Of a stretch of DNA of 56,443 nucleotides, positions 16,656 through 24,080 are shown in pieces. The stretch's first letter is position 1. Each line of letters starts with the position of its first letter. Under the pieces are notes generated by a model. The model did not search any database and had not been told where the DNA came from. It was given only the letters and a program-made list of their open reading frames with translations. Origin of the DNA: Bradyrhizobium sp. BR 10289 (GTDB lineage Bacteria; Pseudomonadota; Alphaproteobacteria; Rhizobiales; Xanthobacteraceae); the NCBI RefSeq assembly GCF_019455385.1, contig NZ_JACOFR010000039.1, positions 1 through 56,443 of the forward strand. Direction: 5' to 3'. The position numbers and the translations under genes are program-made.

Positions 16656-17447
16656 ATGGCTTTTGCACGCGGCAAGGATGCCGGGATCTATTACGAAGTT
16701 CACGGACGCGGCACGCCGATCGTGCTCTCCGCCGGCATGGGCGGCAGCGGTTCGTTCTGGGCGCCGCAGCTCAAGGCACTGGCGGACCGCCACCAGGTCA
16801 TTCTCTACGATCACGTCGGCACCGGCCACAGCGAGGCCGGCAGCCGCAGCATTGCCGGCATGGCCGACGACATCGCCTGCGTGCTCGACCACGCCGCAGT
16901 GGACGCAGCGCATGTGGTCGGCCACGCCATCGGGGGCATCGTCGGCATTGAGCTTTCGCTGCGTCACCCCAAGCGCCTGCGCAGCCTCACCGTGGTCAAC
17001 GGCTGGGGCCGCGCCGACCCGTTCCTGCGGCGCTGCTTCGAGATCCGCAAGCAGCTCCTCAATCAGTCCGGCCCGCAAGCCTATGTGCGTGCGCAGCCGC
17101 TCTTCCTCTATCCGCCGCAATGGATCTCGGACAACATCGCGCATCTCGATGCCGAGGAAGAGAAGATCCTGAAGCACTTCCCCTCCGTCGCGACGATGAA
17201 CCAGCGCATCGACATGTTCCTGGCGTTCGAGGGCGGCAGGCGCCTGCGCGAAATCAACGTCCCGACGCTGCTGTCGTCCGCCAAGGACGATGCGCTGGTG
17301 CCGGCCTATCTCACGCGCGAACTCGCCGCCACAATCCCGAACTCGCGCGTGCACGAGGTCGATTGGGGGGCGCACGCCTTCAGCGTGGTCACGCCAAAAA
17401 TCTTCAACGATACGCTGCTCGACTTCCTGAAGGAGGTGGACCGATGA
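16656..17447 (+). CDS. rutD: RutD-like alpha/beta hydrolase-fold protein
   Basis: A 263-residue alpha/beta hydrolase fold protein. Segments SAGMGGSGSFWAPQLKALA, VNGWGRADPFLRRCFE and AYVRAQPLFLYPPQWI match, from memory, E. coli RutD. RutD is placed at the aminoacrylate/malonic semialdehyde stage of uracil breakdown. The nucleophile elbow is GHAIGG (89-94), with Ala91 where a Ser nucleophile would sit, so it is not a standard serine hydrolase; I recall the same feature in E. coli RutD (GHALGA). ATG at 16656 follows GGGACG. Its TGA overlaps the ATG of the ATPase gene by four bases (ATGA). Confidence 0.88.
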   Translation: MAFARGKDAGIYYEVHGRGTPIVLSAGMGGSGSFWAPQLKALADRHQVILYDHVGTGHSEAGSRSIAGMADDIACVLDHAAVDAAHVVGHAIGGIVGIELSLRHPKRLRSLTVVNGWGRADPFLRRCFEIRKQLLNQSGPQAYVRAQPLFLYPPQWISDNIAHLDAEEEKILKHFPSVATMNQRIDMFLAFEGGRRLREINVPTLLSSAKDDALVPAYLTRELAATIPNSRVHEVDWGAHAFSVVTPKIFNDTLLDFLKEVDR

Positions 17448-18253
17448 ATGCGCTCGCGCAAAATCTGACTGAAGCCGAGCCGATCGTGCTGCGCGCCGAG
17501 AATGTCGGCGTCACCTTCGATGGCGCCGGCAAGCCGGTCGAAGCGATCCGCAAGGTCGACTTCGAGCTGCGCCGCGGCGAGACGCTGGCGATCGTCGGCC
17601 CCTCCGGCTGCGGCAAGTCCACGCTGTTCAATGCCATTGCCGGCCTGCTGCGCCCGACCCGCGGCCATGTCGAGGTGGCGGGCCGCCGCGTCGACGATGC
17701 CGCCGGCCATGTCGGCTACATGCTGCAAAAGGACCTGCTGCTGCCGTGGCGCAGCGTGCTGGACAACGTCATGCTCGGGCTGGAGATCCGCAAAACGCCC
17801 AAGCCCCGCGCACGCGAGATCGCGCTGGAGCTGATCCGGACCTACGGCCTCGCCGGTTTCGAGCACGCCAAGCCCGCCGCGCTCTCCGGCGGCATGCGCC
17901 AGCGCGTCGCCATCATGCGCACGCTCGCTTTCGATCCTGAGGTGATCCTGCTCGACGAGCCGTTCTCCGCGCTCGACTTCCAGACCCGCCTCCTGATGCA
18001 GGCCGACGTCTCCCGCATCATCACCGAGCGCGGCAAGAGCGCGATCCTCGTTACCCACGACATCGGCGAAGCCATCGCCATGGCCGATCGCGTGCTGGTG
18101 CTGAGCGCAAGGCCTGCCACGGTGAGGTCGCTGCATGTGATCGACCTGCCGCGCGAGGGGCGCGATCCGGCGGGGTTGCGGACCGACCCGGTGTTCCAGG
18201 ACTATTTTGCGAAGATCTGGGCCGATCTGGAAAAGCCGGTGGGGGTAGGGTGA
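17444..18253 (+). CDS. ABC transporter ATP-binding protein
   Basis: A 269-residue ATPase. Walker A is GPSGCGKST (about 47-55), the signature is LSGGMRQRVA (about 147-156), Walker B is VILLDEPFSALD (about 168-179), and the switch His is in LVTHDIGEA. This is the SsuB/TauB-type subfamily that partners with NMT1-like binding proteins. ATG at 17444 is used because it overlaps the rutD stop; the frame is also open upstream inside rutD. It is the last gene of the operon; the next sequence is a repeat element. Confidence 0.93.
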   Translation: MNALAQNLTEAEPIVLRAENVGVTFDGAGKPVEAIRKVDFELRRGETLAIVGPSGCGKSTLFNAIAGLLRPTRGHVEVAGRRVDDAAGHVGYMLQKDLLLPWRSVLDNVMLGLEIRKTPKPRAREIALELIRTYGLAGFEHAKPAALSGGMRQRVAIMRTLAFDPEVILLDEPFSALDFQTRLLMQADVSRIITERGKSAILVTHDIGEAIAMADRVLVLSARPATVRSLHVIDLPREGRDPAGLRTDPVFQDYFAKIWADLEKPVGVG

Positions 18254-18282
18254 CGGGCGAGTAGTGGCTCCCACAGCAATAT

Positions 18283-18308
18283 TTCGAAAACAACCCCATG
18301 CACAGTAG
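18283..18308. repeat. 26-bp dispersed repeat, copy 1
   Basis: Twenty-six bases beginning TTCGAAAACAACCCCATGCA are identical to bases 47995-48020. Here the copy lies 29 bases after the ABC operon; there it lies just after a Nudix gene stop. Sequence beyond the 26 bases differs between the copies. I recall this string as common between genes in Bradyrhizobium. Confidence 0.7.
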
Positions 18309-18366
18309 AGACCTCCGTCAGATCAATGATTTACGCGAAGGCGATTTCGGAAATCCAAAATTTCAC

Positions 18367-18395
18367 TTGACTGTCGGGCAAAATGGGTGCATGAT
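18367..18395 (+). promoter_or_regulatory. sigma-70-like promoter pointing antisense into the FAD oxidoreductase
   Basis: TTGACT, a 17-base spacer and CATGAT match the -35/-10 pattern well. It reads toward 18422, the 3' end of a minus-strand gene, and no credible plus-strand gene follows. It may be part of the dispersed repeat element to its left or drive an antisense transcript. Confidence 0.3.
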
Positions 18396-18421
18396 GGCAT
18401 CATGGCGGAAGGTTCGACCGC

Positions 18422-19561
18422 TCAGGCGAATTGGGAATAGCGGGACAGCTGGAAGAACGGTTCTGCCTGGTAGGACGGATCGGTGGCAAGGCGAGCAAGC
18501 CTTTGCCCGATGGCGGGCGCGAACTTCGCGCCATGGCCTGAACACGCGGAGCAGACGATCAGGCGGGACTCCGGCCAGCGATCGATGATGAACTCCTCGC
18601 CCGCGTCTCGCCTGATGTCGGCGGGCGCGGTGTTGGTGTAGAGGCAGACGTCGCGATCGATGATGGGCCCGGCCGCGCCGGGGACGAGCGCGGCCAAGGC
18701 TTCGCTGACGGAGCGGAGTTCGGCATCGCTGGCGGGCGGACCCCAGTCGTCGGGGCCGACCACGGGCCCGTGGTTGTGAGGCGCAGCCTTGACGCCGCGC
18801 TGTTCGAAATCCGGGAAGCCGTAGACGATGTCATCAGGACCGCGGTCCAGAATGAAGATCGGGAAGCGACCTGAAACCACACTATCGGCGCGGGACGGTG
18901 CGAACCAGCCGACCGCCTGCCGGGTCACGTCCAGCAACGCGGCGAGCTCTGGGAGTGCGCGACCGAGCCATGGGCCCAGCGCCAGGATCGCGCGCTCGGC
19001 GAAGACCTCTTCGCTGGCCGTGCGGATCGACACGCCGTCGCGGCGCGGCGTGAAGCTTGCGAGCTCGGCAATCACGCGGGTCGCGGCGCGTGCGCGCATC
19101 AGTCTCATGATGACATCGGTGTGCAGGATCGCGCCACCGTCCTGGACGACAACGTCCCAGTCGCCGGGCAGGTTGAAAGCCGGAAATTCCTTGTTCGCTT
19201 GCGCCGCGGTCATCACCGGATCCGCCCGCCCTGTCGCGATCGCGGCCGCGCGCGAGGACGCCACCATGGCGGAGCCGGGGCGGCCGGCCTCCAGAACAGG
19301 GGTTTCCGTCAGAACCGTTCGACCGCTTTCGCTCTGCAGCCGGATCCAGCCGGCATGCGCCTCATCGCTCAAGCCGGTGTAGTTGGGGTTTTCAAAATTG
19401 AAGCGACGGAAAATGCGACACGACCCATGCGACGAGCCGCGATCCGAACCGGGCCCCACGGGATCGAAGCCGAGCGCATCGACGCCGGCCTCCAGCAATT
19501 TGCCCAGCGCCGCTCCGCCCATGAGCCCCAGACCCAGCACGGCGACTTCGCATTTTCGCAT
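18422..19561 (-). CDS. FAD-dependent amino-acid oxidase (SolA/sarcosine oxidase-like, DAO family)
   Basis: A 379-residue flavoprotein. The N-terminal Rossmann motif GLGLMGGAA (about 9-17) follows the first strand MRKCEVAVLGLGLMG. The segment DPVGPGSDRGSSHGSCRIFR resembles the covalent-flavin region of monomeric sarcosine oxidase and N-methyltryptophan oxidase. The C-terminus (CSACSGHGAKFAPAIGQRLA) contains the second FAD-contact region and a Cys at the place where these enzymes attach FAD covalently. The likely reaction is oxidative demethylation or deamination of an N-methylated amino acid. ATG at 19561 is chosen over the hydrophilic upstream extension. It starts 19 bases after the hsdR stop and may be co-transcribed with the restriction operon. 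Confidence 0.87.
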   Translation of the reverse strand: MRKCEVAVLGLGLMGGAALGKLLEAGVDALGFDPVGPGSDRGSSHGSCRIFRRFNFENPNYTGLSDEAHAGWIRLQSESGRTVLTETPVLEAGRPGSAMVASSRAAAIATGRADPVMTAAQANKEFPAFNLPGDWDVVVQDGGAILHTDVIMRLMRARAATRVIAELASFTPRRDGVSIRTASEEVFAERAILALGPWLGRALPELAALLDVTRQAVGWFAPSRADSVVSGRFPIFILDRGPDDIVYGFPDFEQRGVKAAPHNHGPVVGPDDWGPPASDAELRSVSEALAALVPGAAGPIIDRDVCLYTNTAPADIRRDAGEEFIIDRWPESRLIVCSACSGHGAKFAPAIGQRLARLATDPSYQAEPFFQLSRYSQFA

Positions 19562-19580
19562 GAAGGCCTCGGGAGGGGGG

Positions 19581-22500
19581 CTACGATGACGGCGTTGATC
19601 TATCGTAAGTCGCGGAAAAAACCGTATCAGTGAGCCATCGCTTAAATTCAGGATTATCACTGAATTGCTTGAATAGCTCGGTGTCGTCCTTCATCAATCC
19701 GATAATCACGTTCGCCAGAGCTTTGTCGTGCTCGATCCGAGCGTTTTGCTTATCTGAATTTTTCTGTGCATTCTGATACGCAGGGTTTGCGGCCACCTTG
19801 TCCGGAATCACGGTCGCAATCAGATGGCGGATGCGATCCGTGTCCGCCCAAGTGATATTCCCAAACAAATCGTTGAAACTTCGGATGATGTTGGACAGGC
19901 GATCGAGCTCGGGCTCGGATCTGTGTCCACCGCCATCCGTTGGCACCGGATCAATCTCTGCGTCCTGATCGGACAGCTGCACCCGTTGCGCGGCCTGCTT
20001 CTCTACCCGATAGCTGTCCATATCGATCGCTTCGAGAATCCCCTTAGACAGATCCTCTTCGCGCGGAGCCGGCAACTTTGGAACTAGGAAGTTCAAGAAG
20101 ATCGAGAGTTTCTCCCAATCTGCGTTGGTGTAGGGCAGGATAGAGGAAATGAAAGCGTAGGTGCGAGTAAACGCCTTGGCTTTGCCTTTGAAGTCGACCT
20201 GACCGTCCTCATCGAGGTCGGTCACATAGGTCTCAACGCAAACATCCAGGATGGGATCGAGGCGGTCGCGATCCGCTCCCGCGAGATACAGCTCGACGAG
20301 CTGCTCGATCTGGGTGGGCTGATAGACCTGATGGCCATCGAGACTAGCCTTGAGATCGTGCAGCCGGTTCGGATCAGTCTCGTCACTGAGGATTGTGGTT
20401 CGATAGAATGTGTCAAACGCAGCCCGGATCGTCTCGGTATCGTTCATGAAGTCGAGCACGAACGTATCGTGCTTCTGCGGATGCGCGCGGTTCAGGCGTG
20501 AGAGCGTCTGAACGGCCTTGATACCTGAAAGAGCCTTGTCCACGTACATCGTATGCAGCAACGGCTGGTCGTAGCCGGTCTGGAACTTGTCCGCGCAAAT
20601 CAGAAAGCGATAGGGATCAGTTTCGATACGCTCGGCAATATCCTTGGAGGGGAAGCCGTTGAGGCTGGCTTCAGTAACCTTTGTCCCCTTGAAATCATGC
20701 TCGCCAGAGAAAGCGACGATCGCACGATAGGGACTCTTACGTTCAATCAGATAAGCGCTCACCGCTTGATAGTATTCAATCGCGCGCTCAATGCCTGAAG
20801 TCACTACCATCGCTCGTGCTTGACCGCCGATCTTGTTCAGTCCGAGCACCTGCTCGTGGAAGTGATCGACCATGATCTCGGACTTAAGACGAATGGCGTG
20901 ACTGTTGCTTTCGACATAACGGCGGAGCTTCTTGGTCGCACGCTTAGTGTCGAATTCCGGATCGGCCTCGACCGTCTTGACCAGCCGGTAATAGCTGTTG
21001 ACCGGCGTGTAGTCCCGCAGCACATCCAGAATGAATCCTTCCTGGATCGCCTGCTTCATCGTGTAACTGTGGAAAGGTCGGTGCTTGACTTTGTCACCAT
21101 CCGGCCAGGGTTCGCCGAAGATTTCTAGTGTCTTGTTCTTTGGCGTAGCGGTGAACGCGAAATAGCTCGCATTGGGGAGCATCTTGCGGCCCTCCATGAT
21201 CGCGTTGATTTTGTCCTCGACGGTCTCGTCCTCGTCGCCGTCTTCGGTGCCGGACAATGCAGTGTTCAGGGCCGCCGCGGCCCGGCCGCCTTGGCTCGAA
21301 TGCGCCTCGTCGATGATGATTGCAAAGCGCCGGTCTCGGTGCAGTGAGCCGATGTCATCGAGGATGAATGGGAATTTCTGCACCGTAGTGATGATGATCT
21401 TCTTGCCGTCGGTGATGAAGCGGCGAAGATCGCCGGAACGCTCGGCATGGCCAACCGTGGCACCGACCTGCGCGAACTGCTTGATCGTGTCGCGGATCTG
21501 CTGATCGAGAATACGGCGGTCGGTAACGACGATCACGGAATCGAACACTTGGCCGGCGGTGTTCGCAAGCCCCACCAGCTGATGCGCCAGCCAAGCGATC
21601 GAGTTCGATTTGCCGGAGCCGGCTGAGTGCTGGATCAGCACGCGCCGCCCTGCCCCCTCGGCTTTCGCGTCGGCCAACAGCTTGCGAACCACGTCCAACT
21701 GATGGAAACGGGGAAATATCTGATCCCGCTTGATCCGGTTGGTCTTAGGGTCTCTCCGATCGACGATCTGCGCGTAGTTCTCTATGATATCAGTAAGGCC
21801 AACCGGCGTCAGAATATCCTTCCAGAGATAATCGGTCTTGATCCCCGCCGGATTCGGCGGATTACCGGCACCGTCGTTCCAGCCCCTGTTGAAGGGCAGA
21901 AACCATGACGCCATGCCCTTGAGCTGGGTGCAGAACTTGACCTGCGCGTCGTCGACCGCCAGATGCACGATGCAGCGGCCGAACTCGAACAATTTCTCTC
22001 GCGGATCGCGGTCACGCTTGTACTGTTCGACAGCGTCCTCGACGGTCTGCTTGGTCAAGCTGTTCTTGAGCTCGAACGTGGCGATCGGCAGGCCATTGAT
22101 GAACAGCGCCAGATCGAGCGCGTGGGCGGTATCGTCGCGGCTGTAGCGAAGCTGGCGGGTGACCGAGAACCGGTTCAGCGCGAAGCGTTCAGCTGCCTTG
22201 GGATTGCCCAGCGACGGCGTGCCGTAGAACAGGTCAACATCATGAGCACCATGCTTCACGCCCTTGCGCAGCACGTCAATAACGCCGCGTTTGCCAATCT
22301 CGCCTTGAAGCCGGGCCAGAAATTTCTGCCTTGTCGGGCTGTCGTGGTCGAGATCGAACGCCGCCACCAGTAGCGGCTGAGTCGCACCGACGAAGGCGCG
22401 TAGCTGCACAAGATCGACGGTCCAGGCGCGATCATAGGCCTTGGGATCGCCGTGAAGCCAGTTATGAAGGCCAACGTAGGGCTCGGGGTTCTCGTCAAAT

Positions 22501-22583
22501 CCGCCGCCAGTCGCTGTTTTGCGACCGGTCAGGTCAGCGACGATGAGAGCCTCCAAGCCCCTCTCTGAGGTGTCCGTGCTCAT
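19581..22583 (-). CDS. hsdR: type I restriction enzyme, R subunit (HsdR)
   Basis: A 1000-residue translocase-nuclease. The N-terminal nuclease region shows D...FELKN (LALFINGLPIATFELKNS, about 165-183) as the PD-(D/E)xK core. The SF2 motor has Walker A SAGSGKSNS (about 322-330), IIIDEAHSSQGG for motif II, and FTATPK for motif III. The C-terminal helical part couples to the M/S complex. Two starts exist: ATG at 22598, and ATG at 22583, which overlaps the stop of the small upstream ORF as ATGA. The latter is preferred for coupling. It is the last hsd gene. The whole hsd block has lower GC and less biased codons than its flanks, suggesting acquisition. Confidence 0.93.
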   Translation of the reverse strand: MSTDTSERGLEALIVADLTGRKTATGGGFDENPEPYVGLHNWLHGDPKAYDRAWTVDLVQLRAFVGATQPLLVAAFDLDHDSPTRQKFLARLQGEIGKRGVIDVLRKGVKHGAHDVDLFYGTPSLGNPKAAERFALNRFSVTRQLRYSRDDTAHALDLALFINGLPIATFELKNSLTKQTVEDAVEQYKRDRDPREKLFEFGRCIVHLAVDDAQVKFCTQLKGMASWFLPFNRGWNDGAGNPPNPAGIKTDYLWKDILTPVGLTDIIENYAQIVDRRDPKTNRIKRDQIFPRFHQLDVVRKLLADAKAEGAGRRVLIQHSAGSGKSNSIAWLAHQLVGLANTAGQVFDSVIVVTDRRILDQQIRDTIKQFAQVGATVGHAERSGDLRRFITDGKKIIITTVQKFPFILDDIGSLHRDRRFAIIIDEAHSSQGGRAAAALNTALSGTEDGDEDETVEDKINAIMEGRKMLPNASYFAFTATPKNKTLEIFGEPWPDGDKVKHRPFHSYTMKQAIQEGFILDVLRDYTPVNSYYRLVKTVEADPEFDTKRATKKLRRYVESNSHAIRLKSEIMVDHFHEQVLGLNKIGGQARAMVVTSGIERAIEYYQAVSAYLIERKSPYRAIVAFSGEHDFKGTKVTEASLNGFPSKDIAERIETDPYRFLICADKFQTGYDQPLLHTMYVDKALSGIKAVQTLSRLNRAHPQKHDTFVLDFMNDTETIRAAFDTFYRTTILSDETDPNRLHDLKASLDGHQVYQPTQIEQLVELYLAGADRDRLDPILDVCVETYVTDLDEDGQVDFKGKAKAFTRTYAFISSILPYTNADWEKLSIFLNFLVPKLPAPREEDLSKGILEAIDMDSYRVEKQAAQRVQLSDQDAEIDPVPTDGGGHRSEPELDRLSNIIRSFNDLFGNITWADTDRIRHLIATVIPDKVAANPAYQNAQKNSDKQNARIEHDKALANVIIGLMKDDTELFKQFSDNPEFKRWLTDTVFSATYDRSTPSS

Positions 22584-22696
22584 ACCGCCGTCAGCCATCC
22601 CTTGGCACGAAGGATGTTGAACGAGTCCATCAGACGATCGAGATAGCAGTCCAACAACAAGATGAGAGTGGCCCCGGCGGCGTCCATGGCGTGCAT
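22580..22696 (-). CDS. small ORF (38 aa) coupled between hsdS and hsdR
   Basis: On the minus strand ATG at 22696 (or in-frame ATG at 22687) opens 38 codons ending in TGA at 22580. The product begins MHAMDAAGATLILLLDCYLD and ends RAKGWLTAV. It starts four bases after the hsdS stop, and its TGA overlaps an hsdR ATG as ATGA, filling the gap between the two genes almost exactly. The hsdM-hsdS junction has the same four-base overlap. The peptide is amphipathic with a short Leu-rich run, too short for a sure membrane span. It may be a real accessory peptide or only a translational bridge that sets HsdR level. I know of no named family. Confidence 0.5.
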   Translation of the reverse strand: MHAMDAAGATLILLLDCYLDRLMDSFNILRAKGWLTAV

Positions 22697-22700
22697 CCTA

Positions 22701-24080
22701 TCACGCGGCCTCGTCTTCCGCATCTGGCTCGGACTCTAGGATGTCATCTTCCTCGGCAACAGCGTCGATGGGTTCGGCTGCAATGACCTCGGGTAGGCTG
22801 GCCGCAAAGGTCCGGACATCGAGCTTGCCGGTTACGACGTCAGCGGTCAGGCGGGTGCGGAATTCCTGGATGAGCGAGATTTCCCGTCGGGCACGCTCAA
22901 TGATTGCGTTTATTCCGGACAGATGCTCGTCCAGCCAGGTGGCAATTTCTACTTGCTCGTCAAATGGGGCAAGCGGAACTGATATCGACCCAAGCTCCGG
23001 TTTAGTAATGTGGACGAGGCCGATGATCCCATGAGCGTTTTCTTCAACGTGCTTGGTAACCGCTTTCAGCACGTAGTAGAAATATCGGCGGTGAGAGGTT
23101 ACCTTTTCCAGTTTGAAGATATGCTGGTTTAGATAGCCGACGAAATCTCTTTCCCAGATAAAGGGGCCGAATGAAGTCCCGATGTTTCCCGACCAAGAGA
23201 ACACGATGTCACCTTTGGCGATCAACATGTCTTCAGGCAAGTCGTTCTTGGTCGTGTAGTTGAACACGTCCGACCCGTTCAAATTTTGAATTCTGATGAT
23301 TGGCGTTCCGGAAACAGACCAATCGGATGGCTTGAAGGCCAAACCGTTGTTAAAGCGAACCAGATACTTGAGTTTCTTGACTTCCCACCCCGCAGGTACA
23401 TCGCCGAGCCAAGGGATGCCTGAGGGCTTTAGTTTGACGTTCGGATCGAGGCCGCAGGTGACGACGTGGTGGATTATCGCCTGCTTCTGCTCATTCAGAA
23501 GTGCAATGATCTTCTTCTTGGCGCGAATCAGCTTCGCTGTTTGCGCGCCATGCCAATCCAAAAACCTCGCGATCTGTCCCTGAACATCTAGAGGCGGAAG
23601 GGGGAGATCAACCAGACTAAAATTGGAAATGTTCAGGTCTTGCCCGTCGCGGATAAAGTTAGAGGTAGCACGCAGAGCTTGAATGTAATCATGCGATTTG
23701 AAGAGGTATTGAAAGAAGCCAACATCAACCTCTACACTAGGCTTCAACACCACGTATGAGGATCGAATACAGCCGGTCTCCCACGCTCTTTCGAGGCCAC
23801 CCTCAAAACTGCGCATGCTGATAACGAAGTCATTCTTTTCAACGCGCCGGCGCTTCTCAAGATTCTGAGTGATCTGAACAACTCGTCGGCCGACGCGGCG
23901 CTCGAACTCCTTCTGGCTGATGACCCCGTAAGCCTGTGTCGCAGCGAGTTGTTGATCGTCGGGGCGGGCGAGCTCTTTCCGGGCAGCAAAGAGCCGTTTA
24001 CTGGACACGACTTGCCAATTCGCGGGCAGGTCTCTAAGCCAAGGGATATTCCAATGCCCTGTGACGATTGCCTCGCTCAT
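22701..24080 (-). CDS. hsdS: type I restriction-modification specificity subunit (HsdS)
   Basis: A 459-residue protein with the two-fold HsdS layout: target-recognition domain 1 (about 15-150), a long helical spacer (about 160-205: PPLDVQGQIARFLDWHGAQ, then KKKIIALLNEQKQAIIHHVV), domain 2 (about 225-360) and a second helical repeat (about 365-425: APFDEQVEIATWLDEHLSG). The C-terminal 35 residues are acidic and Ala-rich. It fixes the bipartite DNA target for both methylation and cleavage; the target cannot be read from sequence. ATG at 24080 overlaps the hsdM stop by four bases. Confidence 0.93.
   Translation of the reverse strand: MSEAIVTGHWNIPWLRDLPANWQVVSSKRLFAARKELARPDDQQLAATQAYGVISQKEFERRVGRRVVQITQNLEKRRRVEKNDFVISMRSFEGGLERAWETGCIRSSYVVLKPSVEVDVGFFQYLFKSHDYIQALRATSNFIRDGQDLNISNFSLVDLPLPPLDVQGQIARFLDWHGAQTAKLIRAKKKIIALLNEQKQAIIHHVVTCGLDPNVKLKPSGIPWLGDVPAGWEVKKLKYLVRFNNGLAFKPSDWSVSGTPIIRIQNLNGSDVFNYTTKNDLPEDMLIAKGDIVFSWSGNIGTSFGPFIWERDFVGYLNQHIFKLEKVTSHRRYFYYVLKAVTKHVEENAHGIIGLVHITKPELGSISVPLAPFDEQVEIATWLDEHLSGINAIIERARREISLIQEFRTRLTADVVTGKLDVRTFAASLPEVIAAEPIDAVAEEDDILESEPDAEDEAA

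Noticed and set aside
15702..17375. 557-codon open frame on the minus strand across rutC, permease and rutD
   Set aside because: It is antisense to three well-identified genes, is His/Arg/Asp-rich with no domain, and is explained by high GC codon bias.
18298..18588. 96-codon plus-strand frame after the promoter-like site
   Set aside because: It begins in the dispersed repeat and runs antisense to the oxidoreductase; basic, low-information product.
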